Below are positions 45,639 through 57,879 of a stretch of DNA of 64,000 nucleotides, one piece after another. The DNA comes from Novosphingobium sp. PC22D (lineage in GTDB: Bacteria > Pseudomonadota > Alphaproteobacteria > Sphingomonadales > Sphingomonadaceae), in contig NZ_MWMO01000009.1 in the NCBI RefSeq assembly GCF_002556635.1, positions 62,001-126,000 of the forward strand. The letters run 5' to 3'. The translations under genes and the position numbers were made by a program. Below the pieces are notes generated by a model. The model did not search any database. It was not told the DNA's origin and was given only the letters and a program-made list of their open reading frames with translations. Numbering within the stretch: position 1 is the first letter of the stretch; every line of letters starts with the position of its first letter.

Positions 45639-47840
45639 GTGCGGCGCATAGCAATGGCGCTGGCGGCGGTCCTGGCGCTCTGGACGGGATCGCCCGCCGG
45701 AGCCGGCTCGGGCTCGTCCGAAGCGCGGGAATTTCACTATCCGCCGACCCGGCAGAGCGACGTCGTAGAGAATATCTTCGGCGATGCGGTTGCCGATCCC
45801 TATCGCTGGCTCGAGGCCGACATGCGCGTCGATGCCGAAGTCGCGGCATGGGCGCAGGGGCAGGATGCTGTTAGCCGGGGCTATCTCAAATCCTTGCCGA
45901 TGCGCGACTGGTTCGAGCGGCGCATCCGCGAACTGTTCGACTACGAGCGCTTCGGGCTGCCCGAAAAGGCCGGCAGGCGCTATTTCTACACGCGCAGTTC
46001 CGGATTGATGAACCAGCCGCAGCTCTTCATGCGCAAGGGCCTCGGCGGCAAGCCGCGGCTGCTGCTCGATCCGAATCTGTGGCCCGGCGGGGGCACGCGC
46101 GCGCTCGATGCCTGGGTGCCTTCGGCCGGCGGCCGCTATCTTCTCTATAGCGTGCAGGACGATGGCAGCGACTGGCGCAGCCTGCACGTGCGCGATGTCG
46201 ATCGCGGCGAGGACCTGCCCGACGACGTGCGTTGGGTGAAGTTCTCATCGCTCGCCTGGATCGGCGAGAAAGGCTTCCTCTATTCGCGCTTTCCCGCGCC
46301 GGGATCGGACGAGGCGCGGCTCGATCCGACCTACGATCAGGCGGTCTACTTCCACCGGATCGGTACATCGCAGAGCGAGGACGAACTGGTCTTCGCAACG
46401 CCCGACCACCCAGGATACGGCCATACCGCAACGGTTACGCAGGACGGGCGGCTGGCGGTCATCACGTCGACGCTCGGGACGGATGCGCGCCGCGAAGTGC
46501 ACGTCATCGATCTCAAGTCCCGCAAGCGCGGCACCTGGCCGGCGATCCGGCTTGCCGATGGGGCCGGCCACGACTGGAAGCTGGTTGCGGGCGTCGGCAC
46601 GCGCCTCTGGTTCGTCACGAATTGGCAGGCATCGCGCTATCGCCTCGTAACGGGCGATCTCGCCAATCCCGGCGAAGGCTGGCGCGAGGTCATCGGACAG
46701 CGTCCGGACGTGCTCGACAAGGCGGAATTCGTCGGCGATCAACTTGTACTGAGCTATCTTCGCGACAATGTCGTGCGCGCCGAGATCGTCGATCTTGGCG
46801 GAAACGGCGCGCGCCAGCTCGCGCTCGGCGATATCGGCACCGCTTCGGGATTTCGCGGGCGGCTCGGCGATCCCGAAACCTTCTTCCGTTTCGCCAGCTT
46901 CAACCTGCCGCCATCGATCTATCGCATGGACATAGCCAGCGGCGAGGCGCGTCCCTTCGCCGAGCCGCAGCTTGCCTTCGACCCGCGCGCCTATGTCGTC
47001 GAGCAGCGCTTCTATGCCTCGAAGGACGGGACGAAGGTTCCGCTTTATGTCGTACGCTCGCGCGCGGTGGCCGATCGCGGGCGGCCGGTGCCGACGCTGC
47101 TTTACGGCTACGGCGGATTCGACGTGGCGCTGCGACCGGAGTTCTCGTCGGTGCGGGCGGCCTGGCTCGAGGCGGGCGGAGCCTTCGCGCTCGCCAACGT
47201 GCGCGGCGGCGGCGAGTATGGCGAGGCGTGGCATGACGCGGGGCGCCGGGCGAACAAGCAGAACACCTTCGACGACTTCATCGCTGCAGCCGAATACCTG
47301 CTTGCAGAGGGCATCACTGCGTCGGGTGGGCTCGCGATCCAGGGCAGCTCGAACGGCGGCCTGCTGGTCGCGGCGGTGGTCAACCAGCGGCCCGACCTTT
47401 TCGCCGCGGCCAACGTCAATGTCGGTGTCACCGACATGCTGCGCTTCGATCGCTTCACCGCGGGCCGCTATTGGATCGGAGACTACGGCGATCCCTCAAG
47501 CGAGGCCGATTTCCGCGTCCTGCGCGCCTATTCGCCCTATCACAACATCCGCCCGGGCAAGGACTACCCGGCGATCCTCGTGACGACGGCGGAGGCCGAC
47601 GACCGCGTGGTGCCCGCGCACAGCTTCAAGTATGCCGCCGCGCTGCAGGCGGCCGATATCGGGGAGCGGCCGCACTTGCTGCGGATCGAGGCGCGCGCCG
47701 GGCACGGAACGGGCAAGCCGGTCGACAAGACGATCGACGAGGGCGCCGATGTCCTGGCCTTTCTCGCCCACTGGACCGGGCTGGATTGGTCCGCGACAGC
47801 ATCGTTCACAAAAATGGCAAATAATATTAACGGCGACTGA
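45639..47840 (+). CDS. S9-family prolyl oligopeptidase, probably periplasmic
   Basis: About 733 residues: a signal peptide (MRRIAMALAAVLALWTGSPA), a seven-bladed beta-propeller, and a C-terminal alpha/beta-hydrolase domain. The catalytic triad is about S571 (QGSSNGG), D655 (EADDRV) and H689 (RAGHGTG), as in the prolyl endopeptidase branch of S9. It cleaves short peptides after Pro. The start is GTG 45639 with ggaggag directly upstream; ATG 45654 is possible. It starts just past the L17 terminator, so transcription likely depends on partial readthrough. Confidence 0.9.
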   Translation: MRRIAMALAAVLALWTGSPAGAGSGSSEAREFHYPPTRQSDVVENIFGDAVADPYRWLEADMRVDAEVAAWAQGQDAVSRGYLKSLPMRDWFERRIRELFDYERFGLPEKAGRRYFYTRSSGLMNQPQLFMRKGLGGKPRLLLDPNLWPGGGTRALDAWVPSAGGRYLLYSVQDDGSDWRSLHVRDVDRGEDLPDDVRWVKFSSLAWIGEKGFLYSRFPAPGSDEARLDPTYDQAVYFHRIGTSQSEDELVFATPDHPGYGHTATVTQDGRLAVITSTLGTDARREVHVIDLKSRKRGTWPAIRLADGAGHDWKLVAGVGTRLWFVTNWQASRYRLVTGDLANPGEGWREVIGQRPDVLDKAEFVGDQLVLSYLRDNVVRAEIVDLGGNGARQLALGDIGTASGFRGRLGDPETFFRFASFNLPPSIYRMDIASGEARPFAEPQLAFDPRAYVVEQRFYASKDGTKVPLYVVRSRAVADRGRPVPTLLYGYGGFDVALRPEFSSVRAAWLEAGGAFALANVRGGGEYGEAWHDAGRRANKQNTFDDFIAAAEYLLAEGITASGGLAIQGSSNGGLLVAAVVNQRPDLFAAANVNVGVTDMLRFDRFTAGRYWIGDYGDPSSEADFRVLRAYSPYHNIRPGKDYPAILVTTAEADDRVVPAHSFKYAAALQAADIGERPHLLRIEARAGHGTGKPVDKTIDEGADVLAFLAHWTGLDWSATASFTKMANNINGD

Positions 47841-47931
47841 CGGCGCAGTTCAGGGCTACCTCACGGCCAGGCTGGTAAAAGGGTTCTCGAAAGGTCGGGC
47901 AAGGGGTCCGGCGAACAAGAGGACAACAGCC

Positions 47932-48465
47932 ATGGAAAGACTTACCAAAGCATTGGTCGGAACCGTGGCCGCCGGTGCCATGGCGGTTTCGGCGGCCGCC
48001 CCCGCGCAGGCACGTGACAATGACGGGATTGGCGCGGGCGAGATCATCGCCGGCGCGCTCGTGATCGGCGGCATCGCCGCGATCGCCTCATCGGCCAGCA
48101 AGGACAACGACCGTTACCGCTACGGCTCGCGTTATCGTTATGACGACCGGCGCTATGATCGCCGCGGCTATCGCGGTGGCCGCTACGCCAGCCCGCGCGA
48201 CGCCGTGGCCCAGTGCGTGAGGGCGGTCGAGAGCGCCGCCAGCCGCTATGGCCATGGTCGCGCCAACGTCACCCAGATCCGCAAGGTCAAGCGGACAGGG
48301 AAGGGCTACGACGTGAAGGGCCGTCTCGCGGTGAATGACGCGGGGCGCTACGGTTATCGCAATTCGCGCTACCGTGGAGGCTACGACACGGGCACCTTCA
48401 AGTGCAATTACAACTACGGACGGGTGGTCGATGTCGATTTCAGCGGCATTCGCGGTCTGCGCTGA
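47932..48465 (+). CDS. small secreted protein with glycine-zipper segment (paralogue A)
   Basis: 177 residues. Signal peptide (ends AQA), then a glycine-rich hydrophobic segment GEIIAGALVIGGIAAIASSA, a Tyr/Arg/Asp-rich stretch (RYRYGSRYRYDDRRYD), and a C-terminal domain with two Cys (AVAQCVRAVES, GTFKCNYNYG) and a beta-rich end VVDVDFSGIRGL. Gly-zipper proteins often sit in the envelope and can form oligomers. The next gene is a paralogue in the same orientation, 114 bp downstream. Function unknown. Confidence 0.78.
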   Translation: MERLTKALVGTVAAGAMAVSAAAPAQARDNDGIGAGEIIAGALVIGGIAAIASSASKDNDRYRYGSRYRYDDRRYDRRGYRGGRYASPRDAVAQCVRAVESAASRYGHGRANVTQIRKVKRTGKGYDVKGRLAVNDAGRYGYRNSRYRGGYDTGTFKCNYNYGRVVDVDFSGIRGLR

Positions 48466-48579
48466 GCCGAGTTCTGATGGCGACGGGCGGTTCATGCTTT
48501 CGACAGCATGGGCCGCCTAGTCGTATGCAATCCATACAGCGGCGCGTCGGGAATCGCGCGCTTGCGTGAGGGCCTGGTC

Positions 48580-49140
48580 ATGACAATCTTCGCATCGCGT
48601 CCCGCTCTCGCTCTGGCTTGCACCGCCGCGCTTGCCCTGGCCGCCACGCCGGCCCTGGCGCACGGCTATCGCGGACCGTATCGTCACGACCGGATCGACG
48701 GTGGCGACGTGCTCGCTGGCCTGCTGATCATCGGCGGCATTGCCGCGATCGCCACCGCGGCGAGCAACGCCTCGAAGCGGCAGGCCGACGAGGACGAGCC
48801 GCGCTACCGCTATCCCGGGGGGCCCGATACCGACGATCGCGACGGCGGCTATGCCGACGAACGTCCCGAATATCCCGGCTCGGAATATCCCAGAGACGAC
48901 AGGGCTGCGGCGCGCGGCACCCCCTGGCGCGATCTCGGCGGGCGTGACGAGGCGGTGGACATCTGCGCCGACGAGATCGAGCGCGGCGACCGGCGGATCG
49001 ACAGCGTCGATACCGTCGCGCGCGAAGGCGAGGGCTATCGCGTGGAGGGCCGCATGCGCGACGGGCGCGATTTCGCCTGCGGCGTCGATGGGGATGGCCG
49101 TATCCGCAAGGTCGCCATCGACGGTCGGGCGATCATCTGA
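48580..49140 (+). CDS. small secreted protein with glycine-zipper segment (paralogue B)
   Basis: 186 residues with the same plan as its upstream neighbour: signal peptide (ends ALAHG), zipper GDVLAGLLIIGGIAAIATAAS, a charged Pro/Asp-rich stretch, and a C-terminal domain with paired Cys (AVDICADEIERG, FACGVDGDG) and a beta-rich end VAIDGRAII. ATG 48580 was chosen because an earlier in-frame ATG (48508) adds an unhydrophobic leader before the signal peptide. Likely a tandem duplication followed by divergence. Confidence 0.78.
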   Translation: MTIFASRPALALACTAALALAATPALAHGYRGPYRHDRIDGGDVLAGLLIIGGIAAIATAASNASKRQADEDEPRYRYPGGPDTDDRDGGYADERPEYPGSEYPRDDRAAARGTPWRDLGGRDEAVDICADEIERGDRRIDSVDTVAREGEGYRVEGRMRDGRDFACGVDGDGRIRKVAIDGRAII

Positions 49141-49214
49141 CGCGCCTTCCAGGCAACCATTGACGCCCCCGGCTTCTGTGATACACGAAGGATCATAGAG
49201 GCCGGGAGAGCATC

Positions 49215-50516
49215 GTGAACTACGAGACGGCGGACTGGTATTCGGATGTCGCCCTGGTCGATGATCCGCATGCCTATTTCGATTTCCTGCGCGAAAAGGG
49301 TCCGGTGGTGCGCTTGCCGGGGCGCAACGCCGTCGCGGTGACAGGCTATGACGAGACCATCGCGGTCATGCTCGATGCCGAGCACTTCTCCGAGATCAAC
49401 GCGGTCACCGGCGGGCTCGTCGAGCTGCCGTTCGAGCCGCACGGCGACGACATCACCGCGCAGCTCGAGGCCCATCGCAAGCAGATCGACTTCGCCGACC
49501 AGATCGTCGCCGAGGCGGGAGACCGCCACGCGGACTTGCGCTCGATCCTCTCGCGGCTGTTCACGCCGAGCCGGCTCAAGGCTTTGCAGCCGCAACTGGC
49601 GCAGACCGCCGAGGCGCTGATCGACGAATTCGCTGCCGACGGCAAAGTCGATATCGTACGCCAGTACGGCGGGCCATACGGAGCGCTGGTGATCTCCGAC
49701 CTGCTCGGGCTGTCCGACAAGACGCGCAACAAGTTCCGCGATCTTCTCGGGGACGCGATTCCGGTGCCGATGAACGCCTCCAAGGAAGAGATGATGAAGA
49801 ATCCCCTCGTGGGTGTCGGCAAGGATCTCTTCAAGCTCATCTCGAAGCGGCGGCTGGCCAATCACGCACTGATGCGTCCGTTGCGCGCGCTGCTGGCGCA
49901 CGAGGACATTCTCAACGATCTCGCCGAAGCAACCTACCCCGACGGTTCCAAGCCCACGCTCGTCGACCTGACCGGACTGGCCGCGTTCCTGTTCGGGGCG
50001 GGGCAGGACACGACCAATCGCCTGCTCGCGAACGGTTTCAAGGTCATCGCCACGCGGCCCGACATCCAGCAGGAACTGCGCGAGGATCCCAAGCGGATCG
50101 AGGCCTTCATCGAGGAACTGCTGCGCTTCGATGGGTCGGTGAAGAGCGGCGGGCGGCTCTGCCAGAAGACCACGACGCTGGGCGGCGTCGAGATCAAGGC
50201 GGGCACGGCGATTCTCATGTCGCACATGGCCGCCAACCGCGATCCCGCCCGCTTCGCCGATCCCGGCACGTTCGACATGGACCGGCCCCGGATCAAGGAG
50301 CATCTCGCCTTCGGACGCGGACGTCATACCTGCATCGGCGCGCCGCTTGCTCGCCGCGAGGTCGCGACCAGCATCGAGCGCCTGTTGGCGCGGATGGACA
50401 ACATCCGCTTGTCCGAAGCGCACCACGGGCCCGAAGGCGCGCGCCGTTTCGAATACGAGCCGACTTACGTGCTACGCGCGCTCAAGAGCCTGCATCTCGA
50501 GTTCGATCCGCTCTGA
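49215..50516 (+). CDS. cytochrome P450
   Basis: 433-residue soluble class I-type P450. Heme-thiolate motif FGRGRHTCIG with C373; I-helix oxygen-binding segment LFGAGQDTTN; ExxR in EELLR. Bacterial P450s of this type need a separate ferredoxin and ferredoxin reductase, which are not encoded here. Start is GTG 49215 after gagagcatc. It stands alone between the glycine-zipper pair and a TRIC-type gene. The substrate cannot be inferred; sphingomonads use such enzymes on terpenes, steroids and aromatics. Confidence 0.93.
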   Translation: MNYETADWYSDVALVDDPHAYFDFLREKGPVVRLPGRNAVAVTGYDETIAVMLDAEHFSEINAVTGGLVELPFEPHGDDITAQLEAHRKQIDFADQIVAEAGDRHADLRSILSRLFTPSRLKALQPQLAQTAEALIDEFAADGKVDIVRQYGGPYGALVISDLLGLSDKTRNKFRDLLGDAIPVPMNASKEEMMKNPLVGVGKDLFKLISKRRLANHALMRPLRALLAHEDILNDLAEATYPDGSKPTLVDLTGLAAFLFGAGQDTTNRLLANGFKVIATRPDIQQELREDPKRIEAFIEELLRFDGSVKSGGRLCQKTTTLGGVEIKAGTAILMSHMAANRDPARFADPGTFDMDRPRIKEHLAFGRGRHTCIGAPLARREVATSIERLLARMDNIRLSEAHHGPEGARRFEYEPTYVLRALKSLHLEFDPL

Positions 50517-50525
50517 GGTGGACCT

Positions 50526-51152
50526 TCAGCTATCCCGCTGGCCGTAGGCGGGCAGGCCGATCGACCACTGGATCGCCGCGCCGCGCAGCGCGAAGCCCGC
50601 GCCCGTCGCCACCGCCCAGGTGAGCCAGATCGGAAAGCCGAGGAACCAGCCGATCGCCGCCAGGCTCGCCGAAAGCGCAGCGGCGGTCACGTAGATTTCG
50701 TGCCGCATGAGGATCGAGGGGCGACCCGCGACGACGTCGCGGATGATCCCGCCGACGCAGCCGGTGACGATGCCCATCAGGATGGCGGTGACGAAAGGCA
50801 GTTCGAAGCGTAGCGCCTTGACCGTGCCGAGCACGGCATAGGCGGCAAGGCCCGCCGCGTCAGCCCAGGCGAGCAGCCGCGGGCTCCACCACTTGTCGGG
50901 CGCGAACCAGACCACGAGCGCCATCAGCAGGCACGCGGGCGCGGCGAAGGGGTCCATCATCCAGAAAACCGGTGCGCCGATCAGCATGTCGCGCACGGTG
51001 CCGCCGCCGACGCCGGTGATCAGCGCGAAGAAGCACATCGTCACGAAAGTTTGCTGCTCTCGCGCGGCGACGATCGCGCCTGATAGGGCGAAGATGGCGA
51101 TGCCGGCGAGGTCGAGGATCGGGGGCAAGGCAGGAAAGGCTGGTTCGGGCAT
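50526..51152 (-). CDS. TRIC-type trimeric intracellular cation channel family protein (UPF0126/YicG-like)
   Basis: 208 residues with seven hydrophobic helices in two pseudo-repeats of three plus one. Each repeat carries the family's glycine motif, GVGGGTVRDMLIG and GCVGGIIRDVVAG. Homologues are K+-permeable channels in the inner membrane. Its stop lies 10 bp from the convergent P450 stop. Confidence 0.9.
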   Translation of the reverse strand: MPEPAFPALPPILDLAGIAIFALSGAIVAAREQQTFVTMCFFALITGVGGGTVRDMLIGAPVFWMMDPFAAPACLLMALVVWFAPDKWWSPRLLAWADAAGLAAYAVLGTVKALRFELPFVTAILMGIVTGCVGGIIRDVVAGRPSILMRHEIYVTAAALSASLAAIGWFLGFPIWLTWAVATGAGFALRGAAIQWSIGLPAYGQRDS

Positions 51153-51282
51153 CTCAGCTCACCTTGGTTAGATATGCGGCTGCAGCCTGGACTGCGGGGG
51201 CCTTGCGGGCGAATCGGTGACTTGTCTGGCTGGCCCCGCTAGGGTTTCTCACAGAAAAGGACAATCCGGGGAGCACCCAAGC

Positions 51283-52977
<1,695 letters not shown>

Positions 52978-53008
52978 GACCGGTGCCCGGGCCGTCTCGG
53001 TTCCGGTT

Positions 53009-53749
53009 TCAAAGGCGGATGCGCACGTAGGCGGTCAGGCGCTGGCCGGTGTTGTCGTCGCTGAAAGGCGATGCGGCATCGGCGCGCTTGATCGAGGTGT
53101 CCGTCCACTCGATGCCGAGCGCGAGATTGCGCTGCATCCGCTCGACCGCGAGATAGTAGTCGGCATAGTCGCCGCCGGGTCTTAGCCGCGCCGCGCGGAC
53201 GGGATCGCTCGTGCTCCCGAAGCTGTATCCGACACCGCCGTAGAGACTGAAAGGCGAGCCCGGTATGCCCAGGCCCGCGTTGGCGCCCAGGTGGACGTTG
53301 CTGCCGCCGATCGCGTCCTGCGAAGGAGCGAAACGGGCCCTTCCGACGAGCGAGACCGGCCCGATGAGATAGCCCGCCGAGGCCTCCACCTCGATGAAGT
53401 TCAGCTCCCCGTCGCCGTCGAAGAGGTAGCCGTTCACGCCGCCGGAAAGCTCCCATCCGGCTGATTGCACGGTGTAGCGCGGCGAGATCGTCAGCCCGAA
53501 ATCGCTCCCGCCATGGCGGCTGCTGCCGCGCAGGCTGGTGACGCCCGCGTCGATCGACAACGCGGGAGAGACTGCGAGCGTGCCTTCGAGCGAGAGCGCG
53601 GCCTCGCCGTCGCTCCAGCTCAGCCCGCGCTCGCGATCGTCGGTCCGAAACTGCACCGAAGCGCCCGACTGGCGGACCGCCTGACCCGATGCCGGTGTCG
53701 CGAGGATCGCGCACAGGAGGATCGTGGCGGCTGTGGTCGGGTATCGCAT
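53009..53749 (-). CDS. TorF-family putative outer-membrane porin
   Basis: 246 residues: a signal peptide (ends ASGQA), then alternating beta-strands with the family opening SVQFRTDDRERGLSWSDGEA and glycine-rich turns, ending in ...YVRIRL. The family is a set of 12-strand-like outer-membrane proteins annotated as putative porins. Start set at ATG 53749. Its start is 15 bp from the stop of the upstream unknown gene, so they form a two-gene operon. Confidence 0.85.
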   Translation of the reverse strand: MRYPTTAATILLCAILATPASGQAVRQSGASVQFRTDDRERGLSWSDGEAALSLEGTLAVSPALSIDAGVTSLRGSSRHGGSDFGLTISPRYTVQSAGWELSGGVNGYLFDGDGELNFIEVEASAGYLIGPVSLVGRARFAPSQDAIGGSNVHLGANAGLGIPGSPFSLYGGVGYSFGSTSDPVRAARLRPGGDYADYYLAVERMQRNLALGIEWTDTSIKRADAASPFSDDNTGQRLTAYVRIRL

Positions 53750-53764
53750 CAAGCTATGCCGGTA

Positions 53765-54196
53765 TCAGTTCGTGGCGAATTTGCGGGCGGCGTCGATTGC
53801 CGCAAGGGCTGCGCCGCGGTCATCCCTTGCCGCAGAGGCAAGGAAGGCGTCAATCGTGTCGGCGCGGCTTTCAACCAGGTCGCGGGCCTGCGCGTCCTGA
53901 TCGCGGCATTGCCCATGGGACACGTTCGAGATCTTTTTCCTGGCGGGCAACACGGTGGTCAGGCCTCCCGCCGCGCCGTTCGCCGCAATGGTCCGCTCGA
54001 CCATCATCTGCGCGTGCACCACGCAGCGCTTGGTGCTGCGGCGGGTGGGCGGAGACGTGCCGATGGTCTTGGAGTCGATCTCGATCGCGGCGCGATAGTG
54101 CACGTCGTAAGTGGTGCCGCCGCGTTCGACGCTGTCCGAATGCGATGCCGCCGGTGCCACCGCGACGGCGAGGAGCCATCCTGCCGATACGCTCAT
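53765..54196 (-). CDS. hypothetical secreted protein, family not recognised
   Basis: 143 residues with a signal peptide (MSVSAGWLLAVAVAPAASHS) and a compact domain with two Cys (RCVVHAQMM, GQCRDQDAQ) that may pair. No named family. It precedes a TorF-type porin gene by 15 bp, and a 28-bp palindrome lies just upstream of its start. The two genes may make an envelope unit. It is divergent from nothing obvious on the plus strand. Confidence 0.65.
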   Translation of the reverse strand: MSVSAGWLLAVAVAPAASHSDSVERGGTTYDVHYRAAIEIDSKTIGTSPPTRRSTKRCVVHAQMMVERTIAANGAAGGLTTVLPARKKISNVSHGQCRDQDAQARDLVESRADTIDAFLASAARDDRGAALAAIDAARKFATN

Positions 54197-54216
54197 AACT
54201 TCTCTCCCTTTGTCTT

Positions 54217-54244
54217 ATATTTTAAGCACATGTGCTCAAAATAT
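54217..54244. promoter_or_regulatory. 28-bp near-perfect palindrome upstream of the TorF operon
   Basis: atatttt-a-agcacatgtgct-c-aaaatat: every base pairs symmetrically except one a/c position, centred on acatgt. It starts 20 bp upstream of the unknown secreted protein gene (start 54196) and overlaps AT-rich ttttg...tataag, which could be a promoter. Size and symmetry suit a TetR-type or similar dimeric repressor. No regulator gene is adjacent. Confidence 0.65.
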
Positions 54245-54347
54245 GGACGAGGACCTATGCGGGAGGTGCTTCTCGAATATTGCCATCGAGTGAGTTCGGA
54301 TGGCCCGCGTCTTCCGGTTCGAGCGAAGGGAAAGGGGGGGCGCTAAT

Positions 54348-55310
54348 CTATAGCGCCACGGTGATGAAGGCGGTCACCGTGGCCACCGACAGCAGCGTCG
54401 AGACGAGGATCACCTGCGCGGTCAGCTTTGCCTCGCGGCGATAGAATTCGGCCAGCATGAACGGTCCCGTCCCGGTCGGCAGGGCGGCGATGAGCACGGC
54501 GGTGTTCGTGAGAAACGGCGAGAGTCTGAAGACCTGCGTCGCCAGCAGCCATGTCAGTGCGGGCTGCACGATCAGTTTGAGCGCGACGAGTTGTGCGACC
54601 ACGCCCGGCCGGGTGTGCCGGGCATTGTCGGCAACCATGCCTCTCGCATCGATCCGGCTTGAAGCGAGGAACAGGCCCAGCGCCACCAGCGCGCTCGGCG
54701 CGGCGGCGTTGGCGAGCAGTTCCACGGATCGGGCAAGCGGCGTGGGCATCGAAAATCCCGATAGCGGGAAGAAGGCCCCGAACAGCGGCGCGAGCACGAT
54801 CGGATTGCGCATGACCCGCATGATCACCGTCCGCGCGATCGCGCCGGGATGGTCGCCGTGCTGAAGCCCGACTTCGATCACGATGATCGCCACCGCGAAG
54901 ATCAGGCAGATGGTGAGGATCGAGGCGATCAGCGTCGGCGCCAGCCCTGCGTCGCCGAACACCGCGAGCAGCAGCGGCAAGCCGATGTAGGCGGTATTTG
55001 CGTAGCCGGCGGCAAGTCCGTCCACGGCCGCATCGGCGAGTGGCACGCTCACGCGGCGACGCAGGAAGACGGTTCCGGCATAGACGGCGAACGAAGCGAG
55101 ACCGAAGGCGCCGATGAAACCGGGCTGCCAGATCGCCTCGATATCGGCGGAGGCGACGACGTCGAAGAGCAGCGCGGGCAGCGCCAGATAGACGACGAAG
55201 CGGTTGATCTCGCTCGTCGCGGCCGGGCCGAGCACGCCGATCGTGCGCGCGAGCCAGCCAGCCAGGATGATGCCGAAAACCGGCAGGACCAGAAGGAACG
55301 TGGAGAGCAA
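54348..55310 (-). CDS. AEC (auxin efflux carrier) family transporter
   Basis: About 320 residues with ten hydrophobic helices in a five-plus-five inverted repeat. Typical segments: PVFGIILAGWLAR at the start, LALPALLF, and GYANTAYIGLPLLLAVFGDA before the central loop. Bacterial members export or import malate, malonate or other anions. No ATG is available: TTG 55310 was chosen because it gives family length, but a CTG overlapping the stop of the upstream VOC gene is also possible. It is likely translated together with that gene. Confidence 0.85.
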   Translation of the reverse strand: MLSTFLLVLPVFGIILAGWLARTIGVLGPAATSEINRFVVYLALPALLFDVVASADIEAIWQPGFIGAFGLASFAVYAGTVFLRRRVSVPLADAAVDGLAAGYANTAYIGLPLLLAVFGDAGLAPTLIASILTICLIFAVAIIVIEVGLQHGDHPGAIARTVIMRVMRNPIVLAPLFGAFFPLSGFSMPTPLARSVELLANAAAPSALVALGLFLASSRIDARGMVADNARHTRPGVVAQLVALKLIVQPALTWLLATQVFRLSPFLTNTAVLIAALPTGTGPFMLAEFYRREAKLTAQVILVSTLLSVATVTAFITVAL

Positions 55311-55342
55311 GGCGAGTCCGTCGATGAGGCGCGTGAGTGGGT

Positions 55343-55765
55343 TCAGTCGACGGCGAAGAGCTGGCCGATGTCGTGGAAGGCCTTCATCTCGATCGCGTTG
55401 CCGCTGGGGTCGCGGAAGAACATCGTCGCCTGCTCCCCCGGCTCGCCGCGAAAGCGGAGGTGCGGTGCGATAACGAAGTCGACTCCGCGATGCTCGAGCC
55501 GTGTTGCGAGCGCCTCCCACTCGGCCATGTCGAGGACGATGCCGAAATGCGGCACCGGCACGTCGTGGCCGCCGACCGCGTTGCGAGCCGCGTCGCCCGA
55601 ACCGGGAGCGAGGTGGGCGACGATCTGATGGCCGAAGAAATCGAAATCGATCCAGTGATCCGAGCTGCGCCCCTCACGGCATCCGATCACCCCGCTCCAG
55701 AAGTCCCGCGCCTCGGCGAGATCGCGGACCGGAAAGGCCAGGTGGAAAGGGCGCAGTTCCGGCAC
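55343..55765 (-). CDS. VOC-family (glyoxalase/dioxygenase-like) protein
   Basis: 140 residues with the paired beta-alpha-beta-beta-beta fold. Expected metal ligands are H8 (PFHLAFPVRD), His of VPHFGIVLDM and Glu of NAIEMKAF. The family includes glyoxalases, fosfomycin-type thiol transferases and extradiol dioxygenases; the segment GEQATMFFRDPSGN is typical. It begins three bases after the upstream gene on the same strand, and the AEC transporter follows. Confidence 0.85.
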   Translation of the reverse strand: MPELRPFHLAFPVRDLAEARDFWSGVIGCREGRSSDHWIDFDFFGHQIVAHLAPGSGDAARNAVGGHDVPVPHFGIVLDMAEWEALATRLEHRGVDFVIAPHLRFRGEPGEQATMFFRDPSGNAIEMKAFHDIGQLFAVD

Positions 55766-55768
55766 GGA

Positions 55769-56380
55769 TCAGGAGGCGACGTCGCTCGGCGCGGCGGCAA
55801 CCTGAAGGCGGAAGCGCATGCGCGAGACATAGGGCGCCGCGTTGCCGTCGGGTGTCGTGAACACGTCGTGGGGCACGACGTCGGCATTCGCGCAGACGGC
55901 TTGAATCACGGGAGACGGCTCGTCGCCGACATCGGGGCCGCAATCGGTCACCTCGCCCGCCTCGTCGATGGCGATCACGACCAGGGCATCGAGCGTCTCC
56001 ATGCCCGGCGGCAGGGCGTTGACCTCGAGGATGGCGTCGGGTTTGCGCAGCGTGTCGATCGCGGTCCTGGTCGGCGTGCCCGGGATGAACATGCGGTAGA
56101 CGTCGCGCTCCATGAACCAGGCCGGCTCGCCATTGGCGAAGTGCGCCGGCTCGTGGCGCTTGGTCTCGTAGATCTTGCAGATCTCGTCGGCGAGTTCGGC
56201 ATCGCCGAAGGTGTCGAGTTTCTCGCAGCGTACCAGCTTGCCCTTGGGATCGACGACGACATCGGCGAGGATCGCGGCCGACTTGCCCATTTCGAGCGCC
56301 TTGTCGGGGTAGTCGTTGAGCTTGATGCTGTAACCGGGCGCGGCGAGCGACGCGGCGGCAAGCAGAGAGAAGAACGGCAT
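55769..56380 (-). CDS. periplasmic protein with TonB-C-like domain
   Basis: 203 residues. Signal peptide MPFFSLLAAASLAAPG, then a beta-rich region VVDPKGKLVRCEKLDTFGDA and a second copy of similar pattern VVIAIDEAGEVTDCGPD. The alternating G-x-V/L...C style resembles TonB C-terminal-like domains, also seen at the end of the lipoprotein encoded at 37298. Start ATG 56380 follows ggag by six bases. It is the last gene of the minus-strand cluster downstream of lpdA, 76 bp after it. Function unknown. Confidence 0.65.
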   Translation of the reverse strand: MPFFSLLAAASLAAPGYSIKLNDYPDKALEMGKSAAILADVVVDPKGKLVRCEKLDTFGDAELADEICKIYETKRHEPAHFANGEPAWFMERDVYRMFIPGTPTRTAIDTLRKPDAILEVNALPPGMETLDALVVIAIDEAGEVTDCGPDVGDEPSPVIQAVCANADVVPHDVFTTPDGNAAPYVSRMRFRLQVAAAPSDVAS

Positions 56381-56456
56381 GGCAATCTCCATCCGACGGG
56401 GCCGCCAATCTAGCGGCGAACCCCGCCGACGCAACGCTTTGCCGAGCGCCGCGCGA

Positions 56457-57869
<1,413 letters not shown>

Positions 57870-57879
57870 TAGTCTTCCC

